64,000 nt of DNA from Seriola aureovittata. Its lineage: Eukaryota > Chordata > Actinopteri > Carangiformes > Carangidae. Location of the stretch: positions 2,263,583-2,327,582 of the forward strand of contig NC_079387.1 of NCBI RefSeq assembly GCF_021018895.1. Direction: 5' to 3'. Of the stretch, positions 61,257 through 64,000 are shown piece after piece (position 1 is the first letter of the stretch; every line of letters starts with the position of its first letter). The position numbers and the translations under genes were made by a program. The notes beneath the pieces were generated by a model. The model ran no database searches. It saw only the letters and a program-made list of their open reading frames with translations, and was not told where the DNA came from.

Positions 61257-62566
61257 AGAGATAGTTGAAGGAAACGGTAGATGACAAGGGCGAGAGTGCA
61301 CTTCTTGAACTTTTTCAGCTTCAAGGCCAAGATCAAAGTCAAAAATGTTAATTTAAAACTCCCATTCACGCAGGCGAGACTGCAATATATTATGCAAACA
61401 TCGGCCTTTTATTAACTGTTAGATAATGTCTGAAATAATGACATTAGGCTGGGAGCCATCGGAGAAGTTTCATGTGTTGTATTAAAGAAAAAGCAGAGGC
61501 TTCCTGCTTTTGTTCTTTTTGTTGTTTTTGGCTTGACAGTGGTCATATTTCAAGATGATGAATATCAGCCCGGAATAGCAGCAATAAGCTGTATTGGCAC
61601 CCGCTGTCAAAAACACGTCAGTTGAGCCTGTCTTTAAAACACATCCACAGATAGCCGAGCAGTCACAGATAGGTCAGACACCCCCACACACACACACACA
61701 CTAACACGCATCAAGTCATACAGACGCCCACTTGCACACATGACGCTCACCTGCGTATGTCTCATCACTAAAGCTCCGGCTACACACCAACTGCTAAACT
61801 AAGCCCCGGGTAATGAGACGAATGCTCGGCTGTATGTGACAAGCGATTGGAAAGAGTTGAGATGTATGGAGCTCTATTCAAAAACAGCCATTTAGTATCT
61901 CTATAGAAGTTCCACTCTGCAAATGTTGTCAGTGAAATTAATTCTTGTAATGTAAGCTCTTTTTTTTTTCAGCGCAGAAATGTTAGGTGATGGCTGCAGA
62001 AGAAGTGGAGAAACTTCACGCTGTGTCCTTGGGGCCCTCAGGTAGCACAGGAAACACCAAGCATTCGTCATACTTGATGAGCGGCATGCGTGGACGGGAC
62101 TGTACGCCGCTTATTTTTCCTTTAGCTTGCAAAACAGCTCAGGGTTTGAGAGGAGAACCGTCTTCTTTCGAAATGAAAACGTGGCCGTGAAGGTGCACAA
62201 GTGGTGTAGTTGCCATCAAACGCACTGCGGTTCTTTATCAGAGAAACTCAAGATGTCCACGGGGGGGGAAATGAGAGAATGTTTAATTACTGATAGGCAA
62301 AAAGGTCCAGAGATAGATGGGAAATAATAGACTCGTATGGGTGATTAATACTCTCTCTGCTTGAGGCTCCAGGAGAGGAAAAGAAATGAAACTCCCTGGT
62401 TATTTTCATATTTTCATTTCACATTCTGCAAAAAAACGAATACCTAAAATGTTGCAAATCAATGCTTAATATCCATTCTTACTCATTCCATTATTATTAT
62501 ACGAAGCGAACTTAATGGAATAGTTTGGGGAAATACTCTTATTCAATCAATACCACTCTCATAACT

Positions 62567-62624
62567 TGGATGGATGGATGGATGGATGGATGGATGGATG
62601 GATGGATGGATGGATGGATGGATG
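62567..62624. repeat. (TGGA)n microsatellite, 14 units
   Basis: Perfect tetranucleotide array. A second, shorter array of the same unit lies 1.1 kb to the right. Confidence 0.97.
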
Positions 62625-62880
62625 CTGGAAGTTCCAGTCCCCTGTGGTGTGGATAAATGTAGCTTTTCTTTTTTTTTTTTGCTCTCACAGCTCTCCCACA
62701 CATGACCGGAGAGCTCACGATGGATACGCTGAACATGCAGAGCAGCGTGATCACATTATGATTAAGTCTTACACTGAATCACCAGCCCGCGGTGAAAATG
62801 TCATAATCGAGAAATGGGCAGGCAGGGCAAATCATTGCAGCTCATTTTTTGCGTCACTATTAAGATGTGTCAAAATGTGT

Positions 62881-62882
<2 letters not shown>

Positions 62883-62914
<32 letters not shown>
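62883..62914. repeat. (AC)n microsatellite
   Basis: Sixteen AC units, followed by CGCG-interrupted AC. Confidence 0.97.
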
Positions 62915-62916
<2 letters not shown>

Positions 62917-63418
62917 GCACACACGTCATCAGGACCACGTGTCGTCACCTGCAACATGTGATTTATTTCCTTTCGACCTGGCTTACACACATACATCACC
63001 AGCTGATATATAATCTCAGCCGTGCATTGGTTTCTTTTCAGCTGAATCACTTTGGAGGAAAAAAAAAGAAAAAAGAAAACACATTAACGCAGTCTCGGCT
63101 GAATGCCAATAAGATACAGCTCTATCATGTGTCTGAGTGCCTTAATTCACATCTCCAGTTAGATAGCACCTCTTGGTCCCTGCAGTGGAATCATCAATAT
63201 CCCTCTTCAAGCTTTTTATATTGCAGTTTCACTTGACGATGTTCCAGTCTGTCCAACAATGGCACTGGAGGTAGCTGCAACTGACAGAGAGCTTTACAAC
63301 ACACCCAGAGCCATCATTTCTCTTTCTCTTTTTTTTTTATAATTCCATGTACTCCGTTTCTGCCTCTTCTTATTTGGCCCTTAGTTTTTCACTTGTACCG
63401 CTTTAACGGCACTCACGC

Positions 63419-63454
63419 TCCTCGTGCTCCTCGTGCTCCTCGTGCTCCTCGTGC
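63419..63454. repeat. nonamer tandem repeat CTCCTCGTG x4
   Basis: Four tandem copies of a 9-bp unit in nckap5 intronic sequence. It reads as repeated Leu/Val codons on the plus strand, with no gene around it. Confidence 0.92.
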
Positions 63455-63698
63455 TATCTCATCCCTCTCCATTTTCACCTTGCCGTCCTTCCCTGCTTAT
63501 CTACCCTTGCATGCCTCCTCTCTTCTCATCCTCGTTTCTACTATTTCTGTCTCTCCTCTGCTCTAGATGGACTGACGGCTCCCTTTTTCCCGCTCTATTT
63601 TGTGGCAGCTTGCTGTCTTCATATTAACAGCGAGGAGTCCCGTGGCAATTCACACACTTTCCAAACTGACCCTATTGCTCTGCGATGCTATCTCACTG

Positions 63699-63721
63699 TG
63701 GATGGATGGATGGATGGATGG
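63699..63721. repeat. (TGGA)n short array
   Basis: Five to six units of the same tetranucleotide as at 62567. Confidence 0.93.
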
Positions 63722-63949
63722 GCAATAGTTGGGTAAAACATACAGTTGCAGGTCCGTCTCTTTCATAGGTACACCTTAAAAAAATCAAGCTGGCACAGAC
63801 ACTTTCATAAATTGGTGTTTTCCAGTGGACCAAACAGATGAACTGAGCCACTTCAGGTGAGAGAATGTAGGGTTTGAGGAGAATATAAGTACAGTGATCG
63901 CTGTCTGAGGGTTACAGAAGAGAGATTGGATGGTAGCTGGATCAAATCT

Positions 63950-63967
63950 TTTTTTTTTTTTTTTTTT
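63950..63967. repeat. poly(T) tract
   Basis: T run near the right edge of the window. Confidence 0.9.
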
Positions 63968-64000
63968 GTGTCGTAGAAGAGAATAGAATTTTGTAGAAAG

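Larger units (their letters stand above)
59387..64000 (-). other. nckap5 upstream intron, incomplete
   Basis: The upstream nckap5 coding exons are not here, so this is part of a large intron. It contains long G tracts, two TGGA arrays, an AC microsatellite and a nonamer tandem repeat, each annotated. Nothing else recognised. Confidence 0.7.

Overview
The window looks like nuclear DNA of a bony fish, probably a percomorph teleost. The genes are vertebrate genes split by compact GT-AG introns. Intergenic DNA is full of short microsatellites and homopolymer runs, and there are relics of teleost-type transposable elements. Four protein-coding genes can be reconstructed exon by exon, all on the minus strand. 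From right to left, in transcription order, they are nckap5 (3' part only, coding 59386 to 37589), lypd1 (34308 to 28598), actr3 (22857 to 18159) and tmem182 (16649 to 12796). There is no sign of a prokaryotic segment, a CRISPR array or a virus, and I recognised no RNA gene.

Layout. Bases 1-12795 hold no convincing exon. They are probably the tmem182 3' UTR plus a gene-free flank rich in simple repeats. tmem182 (5 exons, 257 aa) is a claudin-like four-helix membrane protein. A gap of about 1.5 kb follows, including the likely actr3 3' UTR. actr3 (12 exons, exactly 418 aa) is the Arp3 subunit of the Arp2/3 complex. It has an ETS-type site and a CTCF-like site just upstream of its start codon. 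About 5.7 kb without a coding exon separates it from lypd1 (3 coding exons, 143 aa), a GPI-anchored Ly6/uPAR-fold protein. lypd1 intron 1 carries the relic of an L2-like LINE reverse transcriptase about 100 bp from an exon. Next come about 3.3 kb of lypd1 upstream sequence and probable nckap5 3' UTR, and then ten 3' exons of nckap5. These encode 1727 residues, of which about 1207 come from one 3.6 kb exon. The N-terminal exons lie beyond base 64000.

The genes do not form a pathway. actr3 and nckap5 both act on the cytoskeleton (branched actin; microtubule ends and Nck signalling), but their adjacency is most simply shared synteny. The lypd1-nckap5 order and orientation match what I remember of human 2q21. 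The GPR39 gene that overlaps the LYPD1 3' end in mammals is not seen here; actr3 and tmem182 lie on that side instead.

Exon ends come from reading splice sites and checking that phases join. All joins were consistent, and the actr3 product has the family's exact length. UTR limits, promoters, CTCF sites and conserved-element candidates are inference. I found no novel biological system. The points most worth a second look are the nckap5 motif architecture, the symmetric giant-exon cassette, the LINE relic and the possible boundary element at the actr3 promoter.
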